Assembly (NCBI GenBank): GCA_030568195.1 | Contig: JAJLTO010000003.1 | Span: 146,501 to 210,500 of the forward strand | Length of the DNA stretch: 64,000 nt | Direction of reading: 5' to 3' | Source: Dipodascopsis uninucleata var. uninucleata | Lineage: Eukaryota > Ascomycota > Lipomycetes > Lipomycetales > Lipomycetaceae | Part shown: positions 1-11,879 of the stretch, in pieces | How positions within the stretch are numbered: position 1 is the first letter of the stretch | Layout: each line of letters opens with the position of its first letter | Position numbers and translations under genes: made by a program | The notes under the pieces: generated by a model | Seen by the model: the letters and a program-made list of their open reading frames with translations, nothing else | Told to the model about the DNA's origin: nothing | Database searches by the model: none

Positions 1-165
1 TTGTGCCTCCATCCTGAACACTTCCGTTACATCGATATAATTGAGAGCGGGCGGTCGTTGTTTAGGCACAGCACCGGTATCGCTGATGCACTCATTATTT
101 GAAAACATGCTAGTTTGTGCTGCTAGTCCACGATCCGAAGAGTTGTCAGATTCTTTTTCAGACAT
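1..165 (-). CDS. 5' end of an unrecognised protein-coding gene (partial)
   Basis: Reading leftwards from an ATG at 165, 55 codons stay open to the window edge without a stop. The protein starts MSEKESDNSSDRG, is polar and acidic, and then reaches PPALNYIDVTEVFRME, which looks like the start of a folded region. The upstream side (166-300) is AT-rich with many stops, consistent with a promoter. I do not recognise the family. It could also be a chance open frame, but the start context and composition look coding. Confidence 0.45.
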   Translation of the reverse strand, partial: MSEKESDNSSDRGLAAQTSMFSNNECISDTGAVPKQRPPALNYIDVTEVFRMEAQ

Positions 166-1436
166 TTATAACCTTGCCAAAATATATTATATTCCGTTGT
201 TGTTATGATAAAAATATTTTACAGCTTTGGGTTGTATAATGGCGCAAAAACGTACGGCCAACTTGCAGAGATGCGAGTAAAGACTGATATAAAAATTATA
301 ACGCAATAGTTACTGAATACATATAAATCAACCAACAGTTTTTAGATCATATATCCTGGCGAGCATTATGTCCTGTTGAATGTCGTATCAGAAAGAGTCT
401 GAACAATGATCACTTAAATGCGAATCTCAATAATTGCAAGGAACTCGACTTGCAAACCTGTTCTAGATAAATTCTAAGACGCTAGAACCACAAAACTATT
501 ATTCCTTGCTACACACAATTGTCGAATTATCACTGCAAGATAAGATATCTAGGATTAGAAGTGAAATATCTTGTTGAAAGGATGTCAGCTCTTTAGTAGG
601 TTTCAACGCAACAGGTTGTAACTTGAGAAAGCTCTTTAAGATAGTTCAAACGTGCAACCAATTAGCAATATTTTAATTTTAATAGCCAGTAGGACTAAAT
701 TTTGAACAAATTTGCCGGTTTATACAATAATAATTAAAAAAGTCACTCGAATACGCTCTCTAATAAGAGATACAGAGAAAACGCACTGCTGACTTGGTTT
801 TTCAAGCTGAGTGAGTTATTTATTAGTAATTCACCAAATAGTAGTAGTTTTAGAATATTAGTCAAGTTCCAGTCAGCATACGACAAGAATACAGGGCACA
901 ATTGAGGTCTAACAATACAGCAGAAGCATCTATTTAACACAATAAATACCATTTTATAGGGCATATGTATCGTTATATTGAAAATAAGGGCGAGATAACC
1001 TATTACGAACGAGGATATTCGAGCTAGATAGAAATTTCTGTATAGAGTAGCAATTGATATCATTTGCCTTCAGAAATCAAAATATGACATCTTTCAGAGC
1101 CTCGCCAGAAAGCCCTGACCAGTAGCGTCTGCTTGAAAAAACTTTTAATAGGTCCGATTTCTTTCTTGATCGTATCCCAACAGAATGTTTGTGTTGGAGA
1201 TTGAATTTACAGGAATAATGGGAACTACCATATGTACAATTTTTCGTGACGACATGAGCTACATCCTGTTCGCTGTTTCGTACACGTATACACACATACA
1301 CATACACATATATATATATATATATAATTTTATTTTAATAATATCAAATAAAATAATAATTAATATGAAGATAAGAACTAGGAAATAGTGACCAACAAAT
1401 TACAATGATTCATTTAAGGCATGTCTAAAGAACTAT
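166..1436. other. AT-rich intergenic spacer
   Basis: About 1.3 kb between the left-edge gene and the 3' end of ATP15. I see only short chance open frames and a CA/TA dinucleotide repeat near 1281-1326. No RNA gene was recognised. Confidence 0.6.
1281..1326. repeat. (CA/TA)n microsatellite
   Basis: An alternating purine-pyrimidine tract: tacacgtatacacacatac followed by ten or so TA steps. It is a simple sequence repeat in the spacer 3' of ATP15, with no evident function. Confidence 0.8.
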
Positions 1437-1994
1437 TCAAGCGGAGGCCTCAGCGGTCTTAATATCCTTATATTCACCCTCTAGTAGTCATACGACAGTT
1501 AGTAATGAAATATCTAGGCCATCATCGGTCATAAAATGTAATAACTTATTCTATACTTACGCTTTCCATCTTCCCACTTGGCAGCGCGAATATCCATTTG
1601 TTCTCGTCGTTCAGCAAGGATCCGCTTGTCTTCCTTCAACGCACGGCGAGTAGCACGGGCCGCAATAGCAGCATATCGATTGTAACTATACAGAAATTTT
1701 TTATTAGCCATTTATTCAGTAATGAAAATTATCAATCACAATGTAATTATAAATATTCAGATTCAATGAAAGAAATAGTGGTCGATCAAAACGTTTAGCA
1801 AGTGGACTTTTCGGTATCAGCTCACGCCGGCACCCAATTGGACAATCGACATCCGAGAAACGCTCTTCCCGATCACTATCCTAGACGTTTGCTGTTCAAC
1901 CATTGTATATCTCCATTGAGCAATTAAATATCATGATCAGAAAAGAGTAATAAGACACTACTTACGTCAATCCAGCTTCCTTCCAGAAAGTCAT
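1437..1994 (-). CDS. ATP15: Mitochondrial ATP synthase epsilon subunit (three exons)
   Basis: The epsilon subunit of the mitochondrial F1 ATPase sits in the central stalk with gamma and delta. I rebuilt it from exons 1994-1966, 1685-1561 and 1480-1437 (29+125+44 bases, 66 codons, 65 aa). The joined protein begins MTFWKEAGLTYNRYAAIAAR, the fungal epsilon signature (short start, W near residue 4, AG-x-[ST]Y-x-[KR]Y, then RATRRALKED), and ends KTAEASA. Intron 1 (280 bases) is the longest I place in the window; intron 2 is 80 bases with a TACTAAC branch point at 1504-1498. Donors are GTAAGT. The length fits the family (about 60-75 aa). It is divergent from ORC5 across 410 bases. The tiny first exon makes it easy to miss. 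Confidence 0.9.
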
Positions 1995-2404
1995 TGTGTT
2001 GTGTGTAGTGATAGTTTCTACAATTACTGTAAGAAAGAAAAGTAAAAAAGAACTCGTTAGATGTTAAAAAGAAAAACGGGAAGAAAATAAGAGAAATCAT
2101 CCATAGCTTCCTCTAATGATATTAGGGTTAATACAAGGTAAGGGTTTGAGTACAAAATGGCTTTGAAGTAGACAGACGACGCGTTGACAATAAGAAACTT
2201 CAAATCAATTACAATATTATATACCAGAGACAGATTAGATTTTCTAAGCAGTAGAGTAAGTATATCTTATAAAAAAGATTATCCTGTAAACTGAAACTAT
2301 GGGATGCTAGTTTTAGAAGGTTATATGACTTGTAGAAATAGTAGATAGTAAATGCTTAAGTTTATCGACACGCGCGATAGGAGGTCATCTTAAACAGCAA
2401 GGCT
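1995..2404. promoter_or_regulatory. Divergent promoter region of ATP15 and ORC5
   Basis: 410 bases separate the two start codons, so both core promoters must lie here or overlap. I see no motif strong enough to name; the sequence is AT-rich with purine-rich runs near 2030-2090. Confidence 0.4.
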
Positions 2405-4008
2405 ATGAGCGTCCTATCGGATGACGCATTGGAGAGACTAGCGATTGAGCTACCTGGTAGACAGGATCAACTAAGAGCCCTCAACGGCCTTATATCGAAG
2501 GTATGTAATTTGATCTTGTTATGCTGACTTGAGCGAATGCTTACTGTGCATCTTCATATGAAATGCAGGAGGCCATAAGTAATTCGCCAGTGATCGCTTT
2601 GAACGGCGGACCAGGTTCCGGGAAGAGTATAACATGTAGGCGATTTCTAGATATGGCGGATATAGGCTACTCATGGATTCCTTGTGATGAGTGTATTTCA
2701 ACTCGTATACTATTACAGCGTATATTAGCAGCCTTGATAAGCGACACGAAGAAGATCATAGATTATGGGCAAGCCTGTAGTAATCTTACGGCTTTTTTCG
2801 GTCAGCTCAATTACATTCTGAGAGAGAGGGACGAGGAAAAGTCTCATCTTGTGGTATGGTTATCTCTGTCTTGTTATGATAGAATTAGCCTTGTTAACAA
2901 ATAATTAGATTTTAGACCACATTGATGAAGTTGGAGAACCGATTAATCAACTATACGGTGCTCTAGTTCGCTCGAATGAGCTACTAACAAGCGACAATTT
3001 ATCTTTCGTTTTGATATATTCCACCATTGAGCCTCAAGTTTCTAAATCATCTATATATCCTCATATATATTTTAAACGCTATACAAAGTTGGAATGCTCC
3101 ACTATCCTACGCTTAGTCGATGCCAAAACCATTCGGAGAACCACAGAGCAGAGAAATGATGTGCTAGACCACCTTTCGGATCAGCAAATCACAGCTTTAT
3201 GGTGGTCTTATACACCGATAATAGTCGATACATTTCATTTACTAGTTGGTTCAGATATGCATGCTCTGAAATCAATCGCTCGTAGAGCTTTTGAGTCCTA
3301 CATAGAACCTGTAGTAAATGGCAAACTAAGTGTCCACGCCACAGGTCGCAACACGCAGATTGCAATGAACTTATTCAAGAAAAACCAGCATATGTTTACT
3401 TCTGAGCTTCTTGTTAGGAACTCTTTATTTTTGTATGTTCAGGACGACAATGCTGATCACATTTTAGCGAAATATGACATGCCACTGTATTCTAAATATC
3501 TTCTGTGTGCTGCATATCTTTCATCATTTACACGACCAAAGAATGATATCAAGCTATTTTCACGTATAAGGGAAAACAAAAGGCGTATTCGACATTCGGC
3601 CAAAGACGATTTACGGGCTAATTATCGAACCTCAACACCTGGTTCCTTCGAATATGAGAGGTTGCTCGCTATCTTTCAGTGCATATCACCTGAAAAAATA
3701 GGGTCAATATTAGATATACAAACACAGGTAATTTGAAGTCATCAACTTAGTGTATATATGAAGCAAGATACAAATATTTAATACTAACACTTAATCAGTT
3801 TGCAACTTTATCGGTACAGCGACTGATCGTACATGCTAGCGTGAATGTCAACGCAAACACCAGCGAGACAGCCAGCAAAGCAGGCACTCGTATGGCCTAC
3901 GATATGCTAGACTCAGCTACAAAATGGAGAGTCAATGTATCATGGGATGTAATACGTCAAATTGCTCTTGATATACGATTTCCTATAGAAGACTACCTTA
4001 CTGACTAA
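2405..4008 (+). CDS. ORC5: Origin recognition complex subunit 5 (four exons)
   Basis: Orc5 is an AAA+-type subunit of the hexameric origin recognition complex that loads MCM at replication origins. Exons 2405-2500, 2569-2853, 2909-3727 and 3799-4008 join to 470 codons (469 aa), close to the roughly 480 aa of yeast Orc5. Walker A is NGGPGSGKS at residues 44-52. Walker B is ILDHIDE at 128-134, reconstituted exactly across the second splice. The C-terminus ends IRFPIEDYLTD, typical of Orc5 (R-x-x-F-P-[IL]-x-x-Y-L). Introns are 68, 55 and 71 bases; the last has a TACTAAC branch point at 3783-3789. The start MSVLSDDALERL is the only ATG that fits exon 1. An AAA-like N-terminal half plus a winged-helix C-terminal half is expected for the family. 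Confidence 0.92.
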
Positions 4009-4222
4009 TAGAAATGGAGTAAGAAAAGGATATGTATATACTTATCCTTCAATAAATATTGTCAGATATATTTATACATATAAAAGTATATGCGTCTAAA
4101 ATTGTGTAGAGCACTACCAAACATTGGGTGTCTTTGAGTACTGGCACCATAAAAATAAAAATACAAATCCAGTCAATTACTAGTTTACACTTTCCCGCTT
4201 TCCAAAAATGGTTGTCAAAAGT

Positions 4223-5971
4223 TCAAAATGATACCTCTTCAGATCCATCCCATGACCAGTAGTCTAACCTGCGACCATTCGTAATTAAGAGACCTTGAGG
4301 TAAGCTATCAGCGATATATTCTGGGTTACTATATTTTTCTAATCGCACATTACTCCACTTCACAGCCCTAGGAAGGGTCTTAAACACCGTATTGGTCAAA
4401 CGGACCTGAAGCTGTAAACCATCCCAGATAGAATATAATTTTACACTGTGACTTTGATCCACGATTGCTAAAATACGATCATCTATTGAAACGTCGAAAC
4501 CATGATCAAATATGTATTCATTAGAATAGCCACTATATGCAAGAACAGGACGTGATTTTTTAGTAACTGAGGTTTTCTTATTGTTCGGTGAATACCTCTG
4601 ATAATGTCCATTAGCCGACAACATAGAAGCCTCATATAATTTTGCAAATCTGAGATCGTATAGTGCCAGAGAATCCCGTAGACCCGAAACAATCATGTAT
4701 GACTCTTTTAGACGTTTCATTTTAGTAATTGCCGATGGGTGTAAAATCGTGGTTAACGTCTGACCAACGTGAGCTGGAACACGGATATCAAATACCCGTA
4801 CAGATCCGTCACGCAGACCAGCGAGAAATGTATGGGAAGATATACTCTCAAGAGCAAAAACATCACTTTGAAGCTTATATGTTTCCGATAGACGACGCTC
4901 ATTAGGACCTGCTGTGTATGCAAATATTCTGTTTGAACCACCGATTGCAAACTTCTGACAATCTTGAGATAGCGCAGAACATCGGGCGTCCGTGTCAACC
5001 CGAAATTTGTGAATTTTGTACATAACTGATATTGGAGATGAAGATGTTGGGATCCATAACATTGCATTGATATCATGAGATCCTTCTGTAGACGCTGTTA
5101 TTCTAAACTGTTGTTAGTGCTTCTAGTCTGATGCTCTCCAAACACAAGAAACTTACACTCCCAGTGAGTCTGATTTTGATATCGAAGTCACCGGTCCATT
5201 GAATTCCGCAAATGGTGTCGACATATCTACTGAATATGAAGGCTCTCGTAAACATCGTAGAGCTCGGTATTCTTTATATATACCCTGTGCATCACCGATC
5301 CATATTCTATGCGTCCCATGAAGATCCTTTCTGATGTCCATGCAGGTAACTCCCACCAAGTCTGTACGCGCACTTCCCCATAAAGTACTGCTATGTTGCA
5401 ATCCAGAGGCAAACATCTTAATTTCCATTTCTACAGCGCTTGCTACCGAGGCGCGTCTTGAGAACGATCCAAGCTCTGTGACTTGACGTATACGAGACAT
5501 GATTGGCATCCTATAATGTAGTGGTTGATGACATATCGTTGTATTGATTACAGTAGTCAGACTATCCATATATTGTATATCTCTGCAACCACCACGTTTT
5601 GTTCTATTTTCTTTTTTAGACGTCTCATTTCGCTGCTTCACGTACATTTGTTAGCGGGAGATTATTAACGCTATTTTAAAGGAGTTACATAGGGTTACAT
5701 ACCGAACTTTTCATTCTCTTGTTCACTCTCTCAGAGGTGTAAAAGCTCGAAGAACCTCCACCAGCGCCAGTAGAGAGTATCTGAAAATACTTCCTTTTCT
5801 CCTCGTCTGTTAAGATCCAAGTATATTCTAGTTAGCTATATCTATCGAATAACATAGAGTATATCTATATTGTGCTAAAAGGGCCTTATTTCAAATATAA
5901 TTGCCCATATTTGCAATATACCAAAGCAACTTACCATAATAAAACCCAGGAATCGACCGAGGTGCTGCCAT
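4223..5971 (-). CDS. WD40 protein, DCAF4/WDR21 type (four exons)
   Basis: Probable substrate receptor or adaptor for a DDB1-Cullin4 ubiquitin ligase. Exons 5971-5935, 5827-5703, 5632-5157 and 5102-4223 join to 506 codons (505 aa), near the size of human DCAF4. The N-terminus MAAPRSIPGFYYEYTWILTD followed by EEKRKYFQI matches the PGFYYD-x-x-KKRYFKI opening of DCAF4/WDR21 proteins. The C-terminal half is a beta-propeller with repeats such as FLAGLRDGSVRVFDIR and IVSGLRDSLALYDLR; the DIR and DLR ends resemble the WDxR boxes that contact DDB1. All three introns (107, 70 and 54 bases) have GCTAAC or CACTAAC branch points. The last intron uses TTTAG at 5103, not the nearer CAG, because only that keeps frame. 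The function is inferred from family; no partner gene lies nearby. Confidence 0.75.
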
Positions 5972-8363
5972 CGAAATAGCTACACAAAATAATACTCAGA
6001 TTTCTCGCTCAAACTAGTGCTCCCAAATTGAAAAATCCTAGTCATATACTTATAATCAAACCACTATGCGTATATTGATGTCTATATTGCAACTGACTGA
6101 GAAAAAGATATATATATATTGCTTTGTTTTCCTTTTAGTTCAACACAAAAGAATTTGCCTCTTGTAACGTTAGTTATTCCTCCTGACAAGCTGTTCAAGT
6201 TGGGAGGTTAGAGCAGTTTAGGGTCAGATAATTCCGGGTCGGTCAGTTCTATACAACCTCGACAAACGCGAGTTATTTGTTTGGTCACACAGTCCATATC
6301 ATACAATCGACTATGGATGACTTATGAGGAGTCTACTTGACAAGATTTTCTTCATTGAATAATTAAGCTACTTTCTCTCTATACTTTTCTGATATTGCTG
6401 ATGGTATTTAATGCTAATGGTGGCTCGTGACTCCAAGTGATGGTGTAACTATGAGCAGATAATAAGCATGTCATAGTTAAAATTTTCCCTAATCTCAGTT
6501 GACGCAGGATAGAATAGAGCGGAATTTAGATATTAGAGATAAGCGGTCTGTGTAAAGTGAACTCACGTACAGCAAGTGTGCGTTTCTACTTAACTTTGCT
6601 TCTAATAACGGAGAACTAGACCAGTTGCAGCGGTATACTTCATGTGGAGCTCTCACGAACTATTAGCTAAACAATACCGGAGTCGATTTGAGCCAGGAAT
6701 ATAATATATTACTACATCGTTGTTTGAGAGTAAAAGATTTTAAAAGATTGTAATGCACATATGGCAAATGTAATTCCGACTACGGATTATTGAGATCTAC
6801 ATCCTTATATATAACTGGCTTTTGCCGAGAAGCAGAGCACGACAATATGCAGAAGAGTAAAATCCTACTAAATGAATAGCTTCTCAGCACTATCTCTTTT
6901 ACGTGAATGTCGAAACGATTAGCGAACTAGAAAGATTTAAATATGATTAGCCTAATATCTGGTAATATTCTACATAGTATGTCCTGTCCGGATCATGTTT
7001 GCGTATAATATACATAAGCAAACAGAAACACTAGGTACATGTGCCTTTAGTTCAGACTTATCCAGAGCTATATAAAATGGCAACTTTACAACCGAGCAGT
7101 TTTTCGTGAGTAATTAGCTTCTATTATGCATTGTTACGATCTGTCCTGTTACTTGATCGATCGATAATATATCAGAGTATTTACTTCTATTCTGGATGCA
7201 AGATATAATTCCATTCGCTGGCCCATTTTATCAAACTATCTTGTTTAGTACTCTTGGACTGCACTGAGCTTATGATGTCATCTACAATATTCTCATGACT
7301 GCCTTAGTTGGAATAGATTTAGTATTAGATCTTGGCTTCTATGTATGAAATTCCATACCCTGGCTCAGACTCATCCTGTTGTGGTTTACCTATAAGTATC
7401 AACTCCAAATGAACCATGCCTCTCTATAATACTTCTTTGCTCTGCATTTTGGATTTCTCTTGGTAATTTTCTCGCCAACAATAGCAGATTAAATTTTTGC
7501 TTATTTGCACGTCAATATTTTTACTCATTTTAGTGAATCTATGAAGAAACATACAAATACTCGATCGCTTATATAATAAAACAATCGACAAAAGAAGGAT
7601 GTTCACGCAATTTGCGGAATATATCTAAAACAGCATAAGCAGAAAATAATTGTATCAGGTTAGAAACATGGCATTATGTCAAAATATTAGAAATCCTATT
7701 GTTACAACAAAAGATATAAAGGTAAAGTTACAGGAGCGCCGATGTCTGATAATCATTGAGAGAGCTTCATGTCTGTGGACTTAAGAGCCTCAACATAAAC
7801 ATGTACCAAAAAACAAAGAAAAAGGGCTCATTCACCATGTATAGATACAATGCAACCTAGATATCAAACACGCTAATCAGGGACATAGAATTACTTCTTT
7901 ATCGATAAATAATCGCATGCGAGTCGTAATTATCATTGAGTAGTTCTCAAACTTACATGACAACATACAATAATGAATACAGTAGACTTGCGCTAAAAAA
8001 ACGCTTACAGTGACATGCTGTAGAAGTCATGTAACTAGAGAAGTTGTATTCTCCATGTTTCTAAATGTAGGTCCTTGTTAAAAGTAATTATTCCTGAAAG
8101 TCGAAATTATTTTCTATCATCCACGCTCCATTCATTACTCTCATAATCTTCAGATCTTGTAAGATGTCGTGAACACGATCCCGTAAAACCCATTGAAACC
8201 ATCTATGCAATCAAAAGCAGAAACAAACAAAACCTACATGCAAAAAAAGGAAGGTAGAAGAAAAAACAGGAAAAAAAAACTAGAAGTGCTAATTAAAAAT
8301 ATACAGCTAGAACATTGATAGAACTAAGAATAAATAGTGTTAAATTATCTTCATTAAATATCC
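5972..8363. other. 2.4-kb AT-rich spacer
   Basis: Spacer between the start of the DCAF4-like gene and the 3' end of SLY41 (both on the minus strand). It holds only short, AT-driven open frames. On the minus strand near 8218-8124 a 31-codon frame beginning MVSMGFTGSC ends at a TAA, but no donor links it to SLY41. No tRNA or repeat family was recognised. Confidence 0.5.
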
Positions 8364-9641
8364 CTAAGCAACTAATATTGTAGAGTTGTTGTTGCCATGT
8401 AAAGCATGTAAAATATTCTTTTCGGAGATATCGTCATGAATAGAAATCTCAGAGTGACGAATTATTTCGTTACTGTTTCGAGTACTGTGATTGGCACTGC
8501 TATGAATGCTCGAAATAGTTGTTAAATCTTTGGTATCAGAGTTGTACATTGGCAAGATTCTGTATTGGGAAATGGTCTGTTTAGCGGCAGCACTCTGTCT
8601 CTCAGCACGAGAAGCATCGCCCGCACGATCGTACAGATAAAGACCAAGAAACGTTAACGCAATCCCCCAATTTTGACGAGCAGTAAGCTCCTGGCCAAAC
8701 CAGAAAATCGCAACAATAATAACGAAAACCCGCTTAAATAAGCTAGCAACCGAATAAGTCACCGGTGAGACAAGGCCCAAAATCTGGAAAGCCAAAAAAT
8801 TCTGTGCAAAATGGACAGTTCCATTTAGAAAGAAAAGAATAAATAGTGACTGAATAGGCATGACGCTACTCTCATCTGCAGAGGTTATTGGTAGCATACC
8901 AGTTGTAAGATATTCACGTAACAATCCAGCACCTTCATAATAAAACCAAATCGGCGAAGTGAAAATGCAAGCCATTCCTGAACAATAACACAAGATATTG
9001 ATTTTGTCAAACTTTTTCTTTGGCTCATCATCAGAAGATGGACTGTTTGTCAGTAACTTCTTGCTAAATATATTCTGTGAAACGAAAATGATAGCTGCGA
9101 CAAGAGCACTTATAAACCCGACAAACTGACCAGTAAATTCAAACGAGCAAGCAAGCATAACACCGAAAGTCAATGGAATTAGAGAAATATAAGTGAAAGC
9201 TGAGTAGTGCACACCAAACAAGAATCTATATGCCAAAACCGTAAATAATGGAGACAGTCCCTTAATAGTATGTACAAGTGTAACAGGAATCTTGCTGGTA
9301 GCAATGTGAGAAAATATATGACCAGAGAGCTGGAACACTGCCATAGGTCCAATCGAATACAAAATCTGCTTTGAGGGACGTGAAATGCCCTTGTGAGAAA
9401 ATGGAAGCATATTAGAAAATCCAGGCAATGCACTGCGCGATAAAATTGATATTGTTACCGCCCATCCGACTACAAAGATAAACTGCACCACTGTGAGAGT
9501 GATTGGATAAGGAAAAACATTGAGAATTGACTTAGTCAACGTATTGGTGATCGCTGATGACCAGTACCAACATAGTGACAGAATTATTAAACGCACAGAA
9601 ATTGGTGGTGCTAAATCTTGTATGCTGTGAGTCCCTGACAT
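8364..9641 (-). CDS. SLY41: Sly41-type triose-phosphate-transporter family membrane protein
   Basis: Member of the TPT/nucleotide-sugar transporter superfamily; Sly41 acts in ER-Golgi trafficking in yeast as a multicopy suppressor of Ypt1 loss. One exon, 425 aa. About ten hydrophobic segments follow a short N-terminus. The segment SSAITNTLTKSILNVFPYPI near residues 29-48 and VASLFKRVFVIIVAIFWFGQ near 300 are TPT-family hallmarks. The first ATG gives MSGTHSIQDLAPP and a standard cytosolic start. The C-terminal 90 or so residues are hydrophilic, rich in Ser, His and Asn, and likely disordered; this tail is family-variable. It could transport another phosphorylated substrate, as substrates of Sly41 proteins are not settled. 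Confidence 0.85.
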   Translation of the reverse strand: MSGTHSIQDLAPPISVRLIILSLCWYWSSAITNTLTKSILNVFPYPITLTVVQFIFVVGWAVTISILSRSALPGFSNMLPFSHKGISRPSKQILYSIGPMAVFQLSGHIFSHIATSKIPVTLVHTIKGLSPLFTVLAYRFLFGVHYSAFTYISLIPLTFGVMLACSFEFTGQFVGFISALVAAIIFVSQNIFSKKLLTNSPSSDDEPKKKFDKINILCYCSGMACIFTSPIWFYYEGAGLLREYLTTGMLPITSADESSVMPIQSLFILFFLNGTVHFAQNFLAFQILGLVSPVTYSVASLFKRVFVIIVAIFWFGQELTARQNWGIALTFLGLYLYDRAGDASRAERQSAAAKQTISQYRILPMYNSDTKDLTTISSIHSSANHSTRNSNEIIRHSEISIHDDISEKNILHALHGNNNSTILVA

Positions 9642-10028
9642 TTTGACGATAAAATAATTATAATTAGTGATATATATTAGGTTGTCGGTACTAGAAATTA
9701 ATTAATCCGATATTATAGATAGCCGTATTCTTAGATGCACTTCACGTTTTAAAAACGCTCTGATAACGGCCCTCGATTATCCACAATCAAATCCTGAATG
9801 GTGCTACTATTGCGTCTTAAGCAAAGTAGATAATACAGAGATGATAATACTTCTCTGTATATATTTCCGATTGTAAGACGTATATATAGATATATATCGT
9901 AATATGTATATAAAATAATATACTACTGATATATATGATATCACCAAAATCACAATAAATAAATATTGCCGCAGCCCCTACTTTCTTTCGATTCTGTAAG
10001 TAGGCAAATACTTATACTATATATATCA

Positions 10029-10048
10029 ATACAATATATATATTGTAT
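10029..10048. repeat. 20-base perfect AT-rich palindrome
   Basis: ATACAATATATATATTGTAT reads the same on both strands and lies in a TA-rich tract. It may be a by-product of composition or an easily melted upstream element; nothing else supports a role. Confidence 0.7.
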
Positions 10049-11087
10049 ATATATATATGAATATGAATACGAATTCAATATGAAAGTTCAAAGTTGTATA
10101 TGATATTGCAAGGAGGACCAACAGCAAATATAAATGAACAGCTGGAAAGAAGCTGTCGTAGTACAAATGCAAACGAGTGTGATTTGTTCAAAAAGTAGTA
10201 TCTGCTTCCACAGTAATTGATAGAAATCTTAGTTATTTGCAATAAACAATACTGCAAGAGCTAGCAAAAGATCTCTACGGACGCAATATCGCGTAGACCA
10301 AAAAAAAATAGTGATAACAACAATATTTAATACTAAAAATAAACCGTGACAAAACCCGGCTCTGTTTCCTTAAATATCTGAACAGTATCTAATGATACTG
10401 AAGAGCAAGATGTAACTGTGACTGACGAACTAGATTCGAAAAGTTACTGCAAGTATATATATCACTAAGAAGATATCTGCTGTGTTTTATTATCTGAACT
10501 GGCTTGGATGATGCTTTCCAGACCTACCTAGTTTCTCGAAAAACTTCCTAACAGAGTAAAATCTAGGTAACGCTAAGTCTCTGGGCAAATACAAGAGCGA
10601 ATGTAGAAAATATATTCTATTATAAAAAACCAAGGGAGATTGCTTTTGAGAAATATTAAAGGAAGAAAATTTAAAAGAGAAGTACGGTGTAGTGCCTCTT
10701 CTTCATTCCAGGGGACTCACAATCGACGGAATCGAAGACGATGCAACCATATGCGAAGTGCTGCGCACAGAATACTCTATATTTCCACAGCACTTAAACT
10801 TTATGTGGATTAGTGCCTGGACATTTGGTATTCAATCGTTAAACACTCTATAAACTATACACATGTTGGTGCACAATTAAGTTAGTCCCGTTTTAGAACA
10901 AGCCGCTTCTCTTGCCACTGCCACTTCCCTTTCTGTGCTCCGCCACGCTGCTGCTTAGATGCTATGAGTGCAGTATTGCAACGCCAACACCAGCCACATG
11001 CCTGCATCCTCTTTTTTACAAATTTTTTTCTATTTTAATATTATCCCTTTTCCACTAGTCAAGCTGATTTAATGCGTCACCAAGTAT

Positions 11088-11097
11088 ATCACGTGAT
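11088..11097. promoter_or_regulatory. ATCACGTGAT E-box/CDE1-like palindrome
   Basis: A 10-base perfect palindrome with the CACGTG core bound by fungal bHLH factors (Cbf1, Pho4, Tye7 types). It lies 780 bases before the deubiquitinase start. The same TCACGTGA octamer recurs at 17924, 37331 and 59148, always between genes. Confidence 0.35.
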
Positions 11098-11879
11098 TTT
11101 ATTCTAGAAGTGACAAATGCGGAAAATAGCAGAGGTACGGCAAATACCATAATTGTAAATGTGCCTTATCACTTATGCCATAATACGTTTCAGTCGAGTG
11201 AAAGCGTCTGCTTACACCTAAACATCTGTATTATGTAAGTATTATGTAATGTGTGTTTGCTCTGCAGCTTATTAAAAAAAAAAGTTTCATAACAGGCATT
11301 ATTAAGAAAGATTTTACGATAGACAGATTTTGTTAGATCGCGTGCAATTCAACAGGATTATCTTTGATGAATCTGCCTGAAGTTTCAAAAAGATAAATAC
11401 ATAGAATCTATTTGCTTTAGGTGATCGAGCTTTAGAGAGACAGCCAAAGATTTGATTTGATTTCATTACGAACAGGCATCAAGGTAAAATCTGGGTATTT
11501 GAAAAGAAATATTTTTTTGCAAAACAGATACTATTTGTCCAGGCAGATAAAGATACAGAAAGTTCTATATATCTACGGGCGTTTGAGAAAAATCTTTTAT
11601 GTATATAGAAAGATTGGTATATATATTTATCAGTTTCCAGAGGCGTTCGAATTGACGTTAGAGCGTACTTTTCTGATGATTAACAACGGGGAGGTGGATT
11701 CATAACATATTCCTGTATTGAGAAAGCAGCTATAGAACATAAGGCGGAGTCCACGAGATACGAATATAACAGCACCGTGGAGATACACTAACTACTGCTG
11801 TATTTCTTTTTATTAGCATTAGCATATTAAACAGAAGTGAACAAAATTCAGTGCGCTCTTTTTAGAGAATTGAACATCA

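Larger units (their letters stand above)
9642..11879. other. Divergent spacer between SLY41 and the deubiquitinase gene
   Basis: 2.2 kb. The first half (9.8-10.1 kb) is dominated by TA-rich tracts with a 20-base perfect palindrome at 10029-10048. An ATCACGTGAT palindrome lies at 11088-11097. A 41-codon minus-strand frame (11007-10882) with a CxxCxxC motif and a plus-strand frame at 11457-11705 rich in Ile, Tyr and Lys are open, but neither is convincing as a gene. Confidence 0.5.

Noticed and set aside
8124-8218. 31-codon minus-strand frame (MVSMGFTGSC) as a possible last exon of SLY41
   Set aside because: No donor site in the SLY41 3' end would join it in frame, and SLY41 already ends in a complete protein.
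11457-11705. 82-codon plus-strand frame before the deubiquitinase gene
   Set aside because: Rich in Ile, Tyr, Lys and Phe as expected from AT-rich DNA; no domain and no likely promoter or intron.
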